Assembly: GCA_029891345.1 (NCBI GenBank)
Contig: CM057000.1
Span: 122,621,838 to 122,685,837, forward strand
Reading direction: 5' to 3'
Origin: Dryococelus australis
Taxonomy: Eukaryota; Arthropoda; Insecta; Phasmatodea; Phasmatidae
DNA: 64,000 nt
Shown here: positions 35,208 through 45,680 of the stretch, one piece after another
Layout: each line of letters opens with the position of its first letter
How positions within the stretch are numbered: the stretch's first letter is position 1
The notes under the pieces: model-generated
The model's input: only the letters and a program-made list of their open reading frames with translations
What the model was told of the DNA's origin: nothing
Database searches by the model: none
Program-made: the position numbers and the translations under genes

Positions 35208-35459
35208 ATGGTCACACAAACATATAGTACAATATCTAGCAGCAGTGGCTACATTAGCCAAAGTAGTGACTTTACTTCCAGTGACTCATCCACTGGTGAC
35301 ACATCCTCCAGTGACTCATGCTCCTTCAGTGAAGTCACTGATAAGGAGAGTTTCCATACAGCAAACCTCAATGTGCATGTGAAGCCTAGGCACTCTAGTG
35401 TCGAGTATTCCTACTGGTCTGGTGGCGAGTTAAAGACATATGAAGAATTCTGTGATTGA
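35208..35459 (+). CDS. Ser/Thr-rich ORF, unrecognised (83 codons)
   Basis: The N-terminal half is almost wholly Ser, Thr, Asp and Gly (SSDSSTGDTSSSDSCSFSE), the C-terminal part mixed (ELKTYEEFCD). Such composition is common in disordered linkers. It follows the two paralogous ORFs on the same strand in the fossil element. No function proposed. Confidence 0.4.
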   Translation: MVTQTYSTISSSSGYISQSSDFTSSDSSTGDTSSSDSCSFSEVTDKESFHTANLNVHVKPRHSSVEYSYWSGGELKTYEEFCD

Positions 35460-35464
35460 AATCT

Positions 35465-35930
35465 ACACTGGCTGGGAGCCAGCAATCCTGCATCGTTCGA
35501 GCCATGTCAGCAAGTAATTGATTATCGTAAGGCCATTGTGCGCTGCTGTGTGTATTCAATTATAGAAGACACCAAGCTACCTTGATCTCTTGAGGAGGTC
35601 GAGACCTTCGCACTTCTAAGAGAGAAGCTTCATTCCCCCGACTGCAACATTGCTGCCTGCCAGCAGCCGCCGACTACCAGTTCCCTTGAAGTAACCCCAA
35701 GGTACCTGACCCAGGCATACCAGGATTTGTTGGAAGTGTTCCAATCAGCTGAGCAGCAGCATTTTCAAGCAACAGTTCCAGTGATGGCAGCTCCAGCAGC
35801 ATGTGGACCATCCATGCCCATCCTCACTGAAGAAGATGATTCTACTACAACAGACACTGAAATACTTTCCACATCTATTAAAATTATATTGAGAAAAGTA
35901 TTAAACAATGCATTGAATTCTTTGTAATTT
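35465..35930 (+). pseudogene. Coding-like segment, unrecognised
   Basis: One plus-strand frame keeps protein-like composition, including 'TPRYLTQAYQDLLEVFQSA' and 'PMPILTEEDDSTTTDTEI'. It is fossil-element material. Not recognised. Confidence 0.35.
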
Positions 35931-36544
35931 TTTTTCGTGAGATATGTATAATGTGTGAATAAATCCTTGTGAAAAGTTTGAAATAATCAACATGCAAAAA
36001 AAGTAAATTAACATGCAAATGAAAATATTCAAAAAATTGACATGTAAAATTAGTAAATTCAAATACAGCAATAATAAGTAAACTAACATACATGGTTAAC
36101 TATTAAAAAAAAAATGCAGTGAGCAAATGAAACTTTTAAAAATTAACTTGTAAAATTAAATATAATTTTCATGTGGAAAATGACGATTTCGTGAGCAAAA
36201 TAAAAGTTTTACTAGAAGGAAAGGTATATTACAAATAATATATATATATGACATACAGTTAAGACCAGCATACATATTTTTGTCAAGAACTGGACTTGTA
36301 TAAGCTGCTCTAGTATTCCCAACATCGCGGTTCTTAGAGATGGCGATCTGATGTTGTTTGTCAGGAGATGACTCATCATGTAGACTTTGTCTGGCTAAAA
36401 CCCATGAGTCATCAGATAAGCATTTGGTTCTGTACAAACAGAATCCACAACACTGGGACATCAGAAAGGATGACTCATGCTGAATTATTGGAAATCTATC
36501 ACATGAGTTGATTGTCTGGGTAAAACCCATGAGTCATCAAATAA
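35931..36544. other. AT-rich stretch with a direct repeat
   Basis: Non-coding within the virus-like remnant. A direct repeat of aaacccatgagtcatca occurs near 36395 and 36514, each copy holding TGAGTCA. A short TA run lies at about 36238. No gene assigned. Confidence 0.45.
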
Positions 36545-37411
36545 GTGCTTTTGCTTGCTGATGTCTTCGAAAACTTTAGAAGTCTCTGCTTGAACACCTA
36601 TGGATTGGATTGCATCCACTATATAAGTGCGTCAGGGTTCTTCTTTGATGCAATGTTGAGAACGACATGTGTTCGTCTTGAGCTGATTACTGATTATGAT
36701 ATTTACATGTTCATATATGCAGGCATCAGAGGGGGAAGTTGCCCAGTGCATGGAACTGCACTGCACTGCAAATAACCCATACATACAAGAGATGTGTGAT
36801 TCCACAAAGCCCATCATGTATCTTCAATATGTTGATGCAAACAACTTATATGGTTGGGCAATGTCATTGCCATTGCAAGTTCGCAACTTCATTTTGGTTG
36901 CTGATTGATCTCAATATTGATTTCTTGGCTATGCCAGATGAGGGTTATGTTGGCTACATAATCGGGTGTGATGTGGAATATCCTGCTGCGTTATATGAAA
37001 AACAGAAATATTTGACTTTCCTCCCTGTGAACCAATGTCTTCCAGGCAGGCTCGAAGCAGTATAAATTGGTGACAACTCTGGAGAAGAAAGAGAATTACA
37101 TTGTCCACTACAGAAATCTAAACCAGGCTGTGGGACATGGTTTAAAGGTCTGTAAGGTCCATCACATTCTTCAGTTTGAACAGGCTAATAGGTTGAAACC
37201 GTATATCGAGTTGAATACTCTGAAGTGTCAGTCAGCTGTCAGCGATTTTGGCAAAGATTTCTTTAAGCTTGCCAATAATGCTACATTTCGAAATCTCATA
37301 GATAACATGCATAAACGACAATGTATGGAGCTTGTTTGCAATGACAACCGACACATCTGTGTAGTGTTGTCGGTCCCAAACCTGGATAAAATGTGGGAGG
37401 GCAACCTATAG
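36545..37411 (+). pseudogene. Protein-primed DNA polymerase B pieces (fossil)
   Basis: Separate reading frames carry conserved parts of Polinton-type pPolB. 'LLADVFENFRSLCLNTYGLD' and 'LELITDYDIYMFI' come from the end of the exonuclease side. 'YLQYVDANNLYGWAMSLPLQ' is the palm motif with the catalytic Asp. 'LKPYIELNTLKCQSAVSDFG' with 'DFFKLANNATF' follows it. The C-terminal YxDTDS region is not seen. In a working element this enzyme replicates linear DNA from a protein primer. The copy is broken in several places. Downstream sequence to 37.5 kb is unassigned. Confidence 0.85.
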
Positions 37412-37537
37412 GTTGTCATGAGACAGGATGAATCATGACATTGGACTTTGATAGTTTCGAAATCGATAAGGAAGCCCTTATAATTCTTAGCAGTTGGAAC
37501 TTAGCATCAGTTGGAAACTAGCAGTCATCTACACAAC

Positions 37538-37843
37538 ATGTCAGACAGCTGGGGAAAGGAGCTCTACGACACACTGAGTGAAGAGAAGGCATTTCAATTC
37601 TCATCTGCTGACGAGGATGAGATGTGTAACCTAAGCATCGACGAGGATGTTTCCGCTATCCTGCTTCCGAAGAAAGAGACTGTACAAGATGAAACCATAG
37701 GAGCCGTCTTTGGAGTTGGATGCCGCCCTCGTAAATGCCGCTGCCAGCATATGACACCATATATCTATGGGACCACTGTCTCTAAGCCCAGTACATTGGA
37801 GCGAATACACCATCGACTCGGTGCTTTCATCAGAGAGGTTTAA
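37538..37843 (+). CDS. Unrecognised acidic ORF (about 101 codons from inner ATG)
   Basis: Begins MSDSWGKELYDTLSEEK. Acidic first half (SSADEDEMCNLSIDEDVS), then a basic, cysteine-containing patch (GCRPRKCRCQHMTPYIYG). No family recognised. It lies just downstream of the polymerase pieces in the fossil element. The in-frame ATG at 37511 would add nine codons. Confidence 0.4.
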   Translation: MSDSWGKELYDTLSEEKAFQFSSADEDEMCNLSIDEDVSAILLPKKETVQDETIGAVFGVGCRPRKCRCQHMTPYIYGTTVSKPSTLERIHHRLGAFIREV

Positions 37844-38060
37844 CGATGGCAACAAAGAGCAGCCTGTACAAGACATCGTGGAACCGGTCCATACCTTCAG
37901 GGAAGAGGCTGCTGCGGACTCCCTCCAATCACACAGGGAGTGGGATCTCAACATTTTCCGTGTCCTGGATGAACTTAGAAATCTACGAGAGGAAGTTGGT
38001 GAACTATGTGCTGCTGTCAAGCAAAACTACATAAAATTCCTGTCACTAACTTTCTCTTAA
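37767..38060 (+). CDS. Unrecognised ORF with possible coiled coil
   Basis: Overlaps the previous ORF in another frame. Its last 45 residues (DLNIFRVLDELRNLREEVGE and onward) have heptad-like Leu/Val spacing that could form a coiled coil. Function unknown; may be fossil-element material. Confidence 0.35.
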   Translation: MGPLSLSPVHWSEYTIDSVLSSERFNDGNKEQPVQDIVEPVHTFREEAAADSLQSHREWDLNIFRVLDELRNLREEVGELCAAVKQNYIKFLSLTFS

Positions 38061-38139
38061 ATAGCATCAGATGCACCAGTCCTCATACACAAACTTGAGA
38101 GCAAGAAATTATAAGTTCGGATAATCTTTGGTTTTTAAA

Positions 38140-38285
38140 GTATAGTGGTTAGATGGGAGTTAGGTTATGTGAGGTTGAGTTGAGATTAGGTTAGGTTGAG
38201 GTGGAGTTGAAGTTAGTTTAGTTGAGGGTGAGTTGAGATTAGTTTAGTTGAGGTTGAGTTGAGGTTAGGTTAGGTTTAAGTTGAT
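38140..38285 (+). repeat. TTAGG/GGTTGAG-like degenerate tandem repeat
   Basis: About 145 bp of imperfect GGTTGAGTTGA and GGTTAGGTTAGG units. TTAGG is the insect telomere unit, so this may be a degraded interstitial telomeric tract, or a simple repeat that resembles one. Confidence 0.65.
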
Positions 38286-38547
38286 AAGGCAGTAATATTC
38301 CTATGAAGAATGGGTAGATGGGAACTATTACAAGTCCTGCATGTTGCGAAAAATATGCTAAGTCTTACATGAGTGAAAATTTACAAGTCCTGACATGATT
38401 GGAAAAAATTCAAACTGCAACAATTTCTGCTCCTGTCAGCAAATGTACACAAATTACAAACGGAAATCCTAGATGGTTGCCTAGAACGGACAGTAAATTA
38501 AAATATTTTTTTGTATATAGCATAATTAAACCTTCGCCATACTAGAT
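38286..38547. other. Gene-free AT-rich spacer
   Basis: No recognisable feature. Confidence 0.4.
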
Positions 38548-38607
38548 GTCTTGGTAGCCGAGTGGTCTAGCGACCCAAGATTCGGCAGTTTGATCCCACC
38601 CTCTTCT
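38548..38607 (+). repeat. tRNA-like head (possible second SINE type)
   Basis: TAGCCGAGTGG fits a Pol III A box and CAGTTTGATCCC is a near-match to a B box, about 30 bp apart. The order and spacing match a tRNA-derived head rather than a working tRNA: no full cloverleaf with a paired acceptor stem was seen. The body differs from the other SINE family. Confidence 0.45.
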
Positions 38608-38814
38608 CAACAATATTCTGAGTTCTAAAAAATGCAGCACTCCTAGCGACCAACTCGAGAACTAAACAAGATGGCTGCAGCGACATTAGCACTCCTTTTA
38701 GCATATGGCAGAACCTGAGGTTGGCAGGGTGCTGGAACTACATAGACAGCTCACCTGGTGGTCAACTACTAAAGTATACCTACAGTGCTCCTGATGTTGG
38801 GCAAAGTTGAATGT

Positions 38815-39303
38815 CAAAATGGTGGCCGACGAGGTGGAATGATAGCATGAAGAAATGTAATCCAATATGGTGGGTTATAAGATGGAATGATAGATCATGA
38901 AGAAATGGAATCCAAGATGGTTGATGTCGACATGGAATGATAAAGCATGAAGAAATGGAATCCAAGTTGGTTGATGTCAAGGTGGAATGATATAGCATGA
39001 AGAAATGGAATCCAATATGATGAATACCAAGATGAAATGATAGAGCATGAAGTGCGAAAACAAGATGGTGGATGTCAAGGATAGAATGATAGAGCATGAA
39101 GAAATGGAATCCAAGATGGTGGATTCCAAGGTGGAATGGCAGAGTATGAATAAATTGAATCCAAGATTATGGATCCCGAGGTAGAATGATGGAGCATGAA
39201 GAAGTGTAAAACCAAGATGGCGGTCGCATGACTGGAATGCAAGAGCATGAAGTTCAAAAACAAGATGACGGTTACATGACTGAAAGCAAGAACATGAAAA
39301 ATG
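38815..39303. repeat. Minisatellite, about 8-9 units of roughly 57 bp
   Basis: Degenerate units with the core 'agcatgaagaaatggaatcc' then 'aagatggtggatgtcaaggt'. Units differ by substitutions and small indels. Long ORFs on the minus strand here come from the repetition and are not genes. Confidence 0.9.
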
Positions 39304-41335
39304 GGAGCACTCGGAGAAAACACTCGGAATTATAGTCAACATGGGATAGAGCAGGAAAATTGACATACTGGCTACCAATATGGCAGCACACTGGCTAACA
39401 AGATGACGACTGTAAATGACGTAATCCAATATGGCGGCGGTCTAAGCCGAAGCCGGCACCTGTTCCCGGACCTACTAAATTACACTATTTCCGTATATTT
39501 AATTAATATGCTTTTATTAACTATTATGTATTATAGACTTGTCCTGGCTTACCTTCCGCCTCGTGGCGAAACTTCTGAGAGCTTGTTTTGTTCCTGTAGG
39601 CCCGTGTTGATGTGTCCTCGCGGCTAGCGTCGTATTGGCATTATTCCGTCGCGGGTGTTTGCAAATTGATCTGAATACTGGGGTCTCCACATACGATGCG
39701 TTCAGCGAACATGTTAGTTTAAAGGCAGGTTTACGCAAGTACCCACCATAACAATATGCTGGGATGGATCCTTGCTACAAGACATCGCCTATTCCACCCT
39801 CGTTCCTGCTTATCTAAGCAACTTGCTCCGTCTCTAGTGTCCTCACTGCCGACAAGTTATTTGCTCCCCTCAAGGTTCCCGCATGTGGCGTTTATTCCAT
39901 AGACGCAAGGTAAGAAATGCTTTCCCTATACATATTGGAAATTTTTTACTCTTTATAGTTTTGCCTTAACTTTAAATTTAAACACATTTGATTCATAGTT
40001 TCCCGTTTCCGATTCGAAAAAAACAGTTTTCGTAACTCCCGTACTGTACACGCTTAGTGCTGCTATCTAGTATTTATTTCCACAAACGGGAGCGACTAGC
40101 GATGAATCGAGTTACCCTGCCGCGTTCCTTCGGCAGGGTAAGCAGTCGTTCAGTTTGCGTCCTCCAGTCCTAATTTCCTTGGAAAGTGGATGAAAGTGTT
40201 CGGGAAAACGGGACTTTTCTTATCATTTGTATTGTTCTCTCTAAATAATATTCAGTTTAGTTATTATTACATTAATTTTGTTTCTGTCTTCATAACTAAT
40301 TTTAGGTATTATAAAATGGTAAATACATCTGGAGGGCAAGCAACGTTGGAAGTTGTGTTTGTTAGTAGAAATTGTAAATGGAACCACAACCCGGCACTAG
40401 CTAATGTTATCTAAAATACTCAAATATGTGGGGCTATTATACTGCTTATGCTGTAGAAAAACTCACTACACGCCACTGGCTCCCACATACCTGGGGCTGT
40501 TGAACTACGTTGGAGTGTGTATTGTCATGGTTGCCTTATGGGCCCTATAAACTAAATGTGGGGATGCGTATCTCAGAGGTAGAACACAATATTAATTTAC
40601 TCCGTCAATATATTTAAAACCGTATTCAAACCTGTTGCAATGTAAATCATACAACACTATACATATACTTGAATACTTTTAATTGCGCCAGGGGAGCGTG
40701 TTACTTCTTATATACCTTATCTCTGCATTTCTGTATTATCTATTATATTACGGCCACGTATATAGCTATTGAACGTCCATCCGACGACCACAGGAACAGC
40801 TATACCTGTAGCGTAGCCGAAGGCTGAGTGCTATTGCGATTACGGCGGCCCCATATGTTGGTCCATCTTGTTCCGTCGTCTGCTTGCTGTAGTAAGACAA
40901 ATTAACCCGAGCTCGACTCGTGTCCGGACTTAAATATACAGGCCGTTTACAAATCATACCCTTTGTTTGCAAACTGCTCCTGAGCTCGTGTTCTGTTTGT
41001 CGGGGCGGCCCTCCGCTTCCACGACCACGCTCTCTTTAGGGGAGTGCCGGTGTGTTCACGCAAGCGCCAAAGCAATGGCTCGCCCACACCACAACAATCT
41101 GAAATACTCGTTTCGCCACGAAACTATTAAACGCGCGTCCAATGTGCTGGTGTACTAAAAGAACACGCACTTCAAACGAGGGCTGTTGAGTGTCTTCAAG
41201 TCGTCATGCACATTAACACGACTTTTCAGAGAATTCCAAAACGGCTAAAAACGGATTTTACAGAGTGCTGTATCTCAAAATATACGCATCAGATACATAC
41301 AAAACTTCTCAAGAGCCCAGAGACGAAACCTTCTT
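39304..41335. other. Gene-free region with one GC hairpin
   Basis: No recognised gene. A perfect 10-bp hairpin, TACCCTGCCG...CGGCAGGGTA, lies at 40113-40140. CpG-rich patches at 39540-39680 and 40960-41060 contain short ORFs without known domains. Confidence 0.4.
40113..40140. other. GC-rich hairpin
   Basis: Perfect inverted 10-mers TACCCTGCCG and CGGCAGGGTA with an 8-nt loop. Function unknown. Confidence 0.8.
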
Positions 41336-41754
41336 AAAGGCTGTTCACGATAGAGTAAGCACTTTTGAAATTAACTTTATAAAAAAGTCACTGCCCCTAC
41401 CTGCATATATTTTTACGGGCGCACTGTGTGACACGCGCCCAGCGAAGTTGATAACGATGGATGGAAAGTAGTTCCATATCTTAACGTCGAATAGAATGTG
41501 TTAGGTAATCATTTGTGATAATTTATGTTATTGCTTTCGCTTTTTTTTAATGCATCGAAGAGCAAAATTACCATATTTTAAAAATATTTACTGTTCAAAT
41601 AATTTAATAGTTTCGCCTGACCGACGCATGAATAAAGTAATCAGGCATATGTCAATGTTAATTTTACATAAGGCGGAGGAATACACTTCATGCATACAAG
41701 TATATCATAGGCAGGGCTTTCAAAAGTGCTCATTTTACCGTGAAAAGCCTATAG
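41336..41754 (+). mobile_element. MITE family A copy, complete (419 bp)
   Basis: Left aaaggctgttcacgatagag, right cattttaccgtgaaaagcct then ata. All internal landmarks are present, with few interruptions, making this a good reference copy. Non-coding. Confidence 0.9.
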
Positions 41755-42279
41755 AGACTTTCCTCGAATAAAATAATAGGGACATCGCAGAAAGTCACTG
41801 TACGCCAGTTGAGAGTCTTGCGCTTAGTGACGATGGTTCACTCGATGAGCGTGGCAGTATCGCCCTTATCGCCCCCGCGCTTCTCGGCCTCAAATACGGA
41901 AACAAAAAGTCTGCAGCTAGGTTGGAGCCTTAAGGTGGCCGCCTGGTTGAAGAAATTTCACACGTCTGTGGGCTAAAAGCATGGGAGCGTTAGAGGCGAC
42001 CGAAACATGCGCATCAACTTACTCATCGCCTCTAAGCGCAAAACACTGAACTGGCGCGCGGTCTTGCCGTCAATAACGCGTCTTTATGAGACTTTAAGCG
42101 GTGACCCTACAATTTTAGGACGTAATACTAAAAATAAAGGTTTGATGTACGTCCCTATTGCTTTTTTAATGTAGTGTACCGGAATAAATAACCGAGAAAA
42201 CACCCGTTTGAGTCATTTTCACTATCAGGAAAAGAAATGCTTTAGAGAGGAGTGGAGGAACTGAGAAACGTATACAGAA
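41755..42279. other. Gene-free stretch
   Basis: No recognisable gene or repeat ends. Confidence 0.4.
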
Positions 42280-43000
42280 ACATAATTTTTCTTGAGTGAT
42301 ATTCGCAGATGGCACGCCCTCCATCCTCCAGCACTGCAACTGTACTGCGATGAGTAAGACAGTGCACAAACTTTCCTCTTCTGCCCTTCGTGTCTCTCGT
42401 GCTTCTTCTTCGTGGTCTCACACGGCTTTCTGCCGTTTTCCTCAGTTTAACCTGCCTCCTCGCCAATCGGCTGTGCCCTGACTTTAAGCATTAAAGTCTT
42501 TACCCGGGCCACTCCTTCATGGGTCATCAGAATGCTCCAGTTGCCATTGGTCGAACTCCTCAAGCCTTTTGCCAACTCTTGTTGCAAATCTGTTCCACAA
42601 CTTGCGGATTTCCTGATTTTCCATTACTTTTCTCATTTCCAACTGCAATCCTCTTTGTTCTGCCCCTCCTTCCAACCGGTCTCTCAGATCTTCAATTTTA
42701 GGACAGTCCATCAATACATATTGTACCGTATCATCCACATCACATACCTCGCATAGTGAGGATGTTACTAGCCCGAGGCTGTGCAGCTTCGCTTTAAAGT
42801 TGCCATGACCGGTGTGCAACTGAGCACTATAATGGTTCATCGTGATCCATTTATTTTTCATCCTCTTCTCCACACTTGGGAGGATTTTATGGGTGATCCT
42901 CGCCTTGGTTTACTGCTCCCATCTTCTTTGCCACATCGTAAGCAAACCTCACGCAGTCATGTTGGATGGTTTTTAATAAAACATTTTCTACTGGAGCTGC
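42280..43000 (-). mobile_element. R1/I-type LINE 3' end
   Basis: Holds the C-terminal coding end (42873-42517) of a non-LTR retrotransposon and a purine-rich 3' region below it. The coding-like signal may extend upstream to about 42.97 kb ('CVRFAYDVAKK'). The reverse transcriptase and endonuclease parts are absent, so it is heavily 5'-truncated. Confidence 0.65.
42517..42873 (-). pseudogene. C-terminal zinc-knuckle domain of R1/I-type LINE ORF2
   Basis: 118 codons open at both sides of the motif. 'LHTGHGNFKAKLHSLGL' and 'CEVCDVDDTVQYVLMDCP' match the pattern TGHG-x-F...L..-x-C..C...T..H.L..CP found near the end of R1/I/Jockey-type ORF2 proteins, where it probably helps nucleic-acid binding. 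The family His (VEHILF) appears as VQYVLM here. It ends in a charged tail. The copy is a truncated remnant, not a host gene. Confidence 0.75.
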
Positions 43001-45546
43001 ACACGTCATTCGGCGGCCTACCCATGGCGGCCACCTTAAAACGCGAATTCGTTGGTAAACCCGAACGTAAACAAACGTCAGGTGATCGCTGGCCGTTGTG
43101 GTGTTGTCATGGAAATCCGCGAGCCACTGCCGCGGAAGAGGCGACGATCGGTGTACCCCACAGAACATACAAGGAGTATAGAAGGTACTCTATGTATTGA
43201 CAACTGATGACCTTGCAAACAGCTATAGTAGCGCGCAGCGTCTCTTTCCCAAACTAACGACGTTGAAGCGGGCTATTCAAATACTAGTAGTGGTGGTATG
43301 TTGATACTGTACTTTCCTACTACTACCCTCCCGCTCCCCCCCTTTTTTTTCAATATATGCATGGATCATTGATTTTTTTTAGTGGTAACTGTACGAGGCC
43401 TAATCAATTTTTAATAAAATAATTTAAAAAAGCATCTACAAATTGAAAGTAATTTGTGTAAATCATTATATATATATAATATTTTAAAATAAAAAACATA
43501 GTTTATCAAGGAAAACAATATTTATTTAACAGAAAACCTGAGAAACTAATAGTTTAAAATAAATAACACATTAAAATAACACAATTTGTTTAGTGTTTGT
43601 AGATGGTTAAAAACACCATACCAGGGAGTACATGGCTACTCTACACATTGAAGTTTCCACGCAGCTTACAGTAAACTAACATTAATTACTTGTGTTCATA
43701 ATACTCTTTCATTGATGGCACACACGCGCTCTCACTTTAACATACACAATATTTAGCACGTTGTACTTTGGTTCTTTGTCACCGTAAAATGGATTTTACT
43801 AACGGAAACTAAAATTGGCGTGTTTCGATTAACAGAAGTGTAACCCATTAACCAGTTATGACAGCATTGTCAGCAATATTCCTTTTGTTACGTACTTAAA
43901 ATGTATTACATTTGTAACTACGGATCACATACTTAGAATAAACAACTGTTAAGTGCAGCAGTTGCTGAATGAGCACGACTCAAAATACTACTGCTAGAGG
44001 TTGTATTATCTTTCCAGTCAAAAAAAAAAAAAACATTTTGATGCAACATTTCTAGCAATATAAATCCTATTAATGTACGAAAACATAAACAATTCTTGTT
44101 TTTGCGAAAATAGAGGCCTAAAAGTTACACTGCAAATTAAAATACTTTGTTCACTTACCATGGTTAGCTCTCGCTCTGCCATTCTCTTGGACACAACAAT
44201 GTCGCTTTACCAACAAAAATTGTCTTTAATTTCCCACACTACAGCCTTTAGTAAACAAAAAATTCGCTACAATACTGAATGAAATAGCTCCCAGCATGTG
44301 GCAGCAGTTCAAATATCTGGTATACTAAGTGGTTTGTGAAAGCAGATACACTTACTGTACCAACAATCAAAAGTTTTAGGTGAAGTTTATCTTAAAGAAG
44401 TATGCACTAAGCAAGATCAGATTTGTCCAAATTCAATCCACAAGCTGTCAAAAAGGGTCAAATGTGTTTTTACTAAATCCTCAATTTCTTTTTAGCTGTG
44501 GTTCTTATTGCTTCATATTCAAGAATCTTGTGAAACTTTACATAAAAAAAAATTAAGGGGAATGGATGTACATGGAAGCAGTCAAGGACGAAAATGCCCC
44601 CCCCCCCTCGTCAATGTATATATTATTTCCTTATTTTGGGGTTAATTTTTATGAAAGTGGTGTTGGATCATCTCACATCTGTATTATTTCCATATTCTGG
44701 GGCTAATTTTGATGGAAATGGTGTTGGATCATCTCACATCTCTATTAATTTTACAATTAGGTACATTAGTACAGTCTCACATTCCACATGACAGTAGAAC
44801 AATTTGCGACCGAGATAATAACTAGGGCGCCTAAATCGATTCCCACAATTTATTACATTTCCTAAGCAACAACACATTCAATTAAAATTTGATGCAGGTA
44901 AAGTGTCGTCAAAGAACTCTGCAACACACAAAGTAGTTTTAAAATCAAAATACAAGCAATAAGAGAGGGGGAAGGAGTTAAATTTATGATACACAATAGA
45001 GACAAATTCTGACTTTTAGCTGTGAAAGTCGTGTAAAAAAATCATATACAGGCATGTTTACTTAACTATTATGTAACTTAAGCTTGAAACATCGTGCTTG
45101 TAAAACTTGTTAACTAGCAGGGAAAAAACAACACAAATTATATGCATCTGTTTATTGTCATGGCAAATGTATATGAAACGTCACATTTGTGGTTGCCCAA
45201 TCATTTGTAATAGTCTATTACACTATGACTGTAACAAATTTGGCAATGCAGCGGGGAACATGCATGTGTGGTGTATTTCATCAATAACATTATCTCTGTA
45301 TACAATTATTGCTAAATAACAAGTGGGCTTGATATGGAGGTCTAAAATAATGTCTGGAATTAAAGAAAGATAATTATAGTATTTAAACATTCGTTTTTTT
45401 TTTCAAAGATGTATTGTCTTGATATTTGCATATGCCTTGCCTTTTTGTGTACAGTTAAGTACACACAAACACATGTTATTGAACTTTGACACTAGATAAC
45501 TTACTTTCATTCCCATTTCCATCCAAATAACTAACAATACACTAAT
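43001..45546. other. Gene-free AT-rich region
   Basis: No recognised gene. Near 44640-44750 two tandem-like copies of 'ggtgttggatcatctcacat' lie about 70 bp apart. Poly-A runs occur at about 44020. The phrase 'gtctctttccc.aacta' near 43240 recurs at 50265. Confidence 0.4.
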
Positions 45547-45680
45547 TATAGGCCATTCACGGTACAGTTAGCACGTTGGAAATCAAACTTTGAACAAACA
45601 ACAACTGTAATCACCTTTCCACTTGACTGATGCAGTAATTAACTTCATGGTAATACTAAACTTGCATATGGTGGAAATAT
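45547..45680 (+). mobile_element. Degenerate MITE A/B-related fragment
   Basis: Left end tataggccattcacggtaca, then 'aatcaaactttgaa', and a trace of the A block 'ccacttgactgatgcag'. The right end is lost. Confidence 0.5.

Larger units (their letters stand above)
33735..38060 (+). mobile_element. Polinton/Maverick-type virus-like remnant
   Basis: A fossil element, broken in several places and incomplete. It contains pieces of protein-primed DNA polymerase B (36.54-37.41 kb), two related ORFs of unknown function (34.06-34.52 and 34.73-35.17 kb), a Ser/Thr-rich ORF (35.21-35.46 kb), further coding-like sequence (35.5-35.93 kb) and an unassigned ORF pair downstream (37.51-38.06 kb). No capsid, packaging ATPase, protease or integrase gene was recognised, so it may be a Polinton, an adintovirus-like or a bidnavirus-like integrant; all three groups share this polymerase. 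Terminal inverted repeats were not identified, so the ends given are approximate. Confidence 0.65.

Noticed and set aside
38780-39429. Minus-strand ORFs of 82-150 codons rich in His/Ser/Leu
   Set aside because: They repeat with the 57-bp minisatellite period and have no domain; they reflect the array.
42781-43200. 139-codon plus-strand ORF
   Set aside because: It lies antisense to the LINE C-terminal segment and shows no domain.
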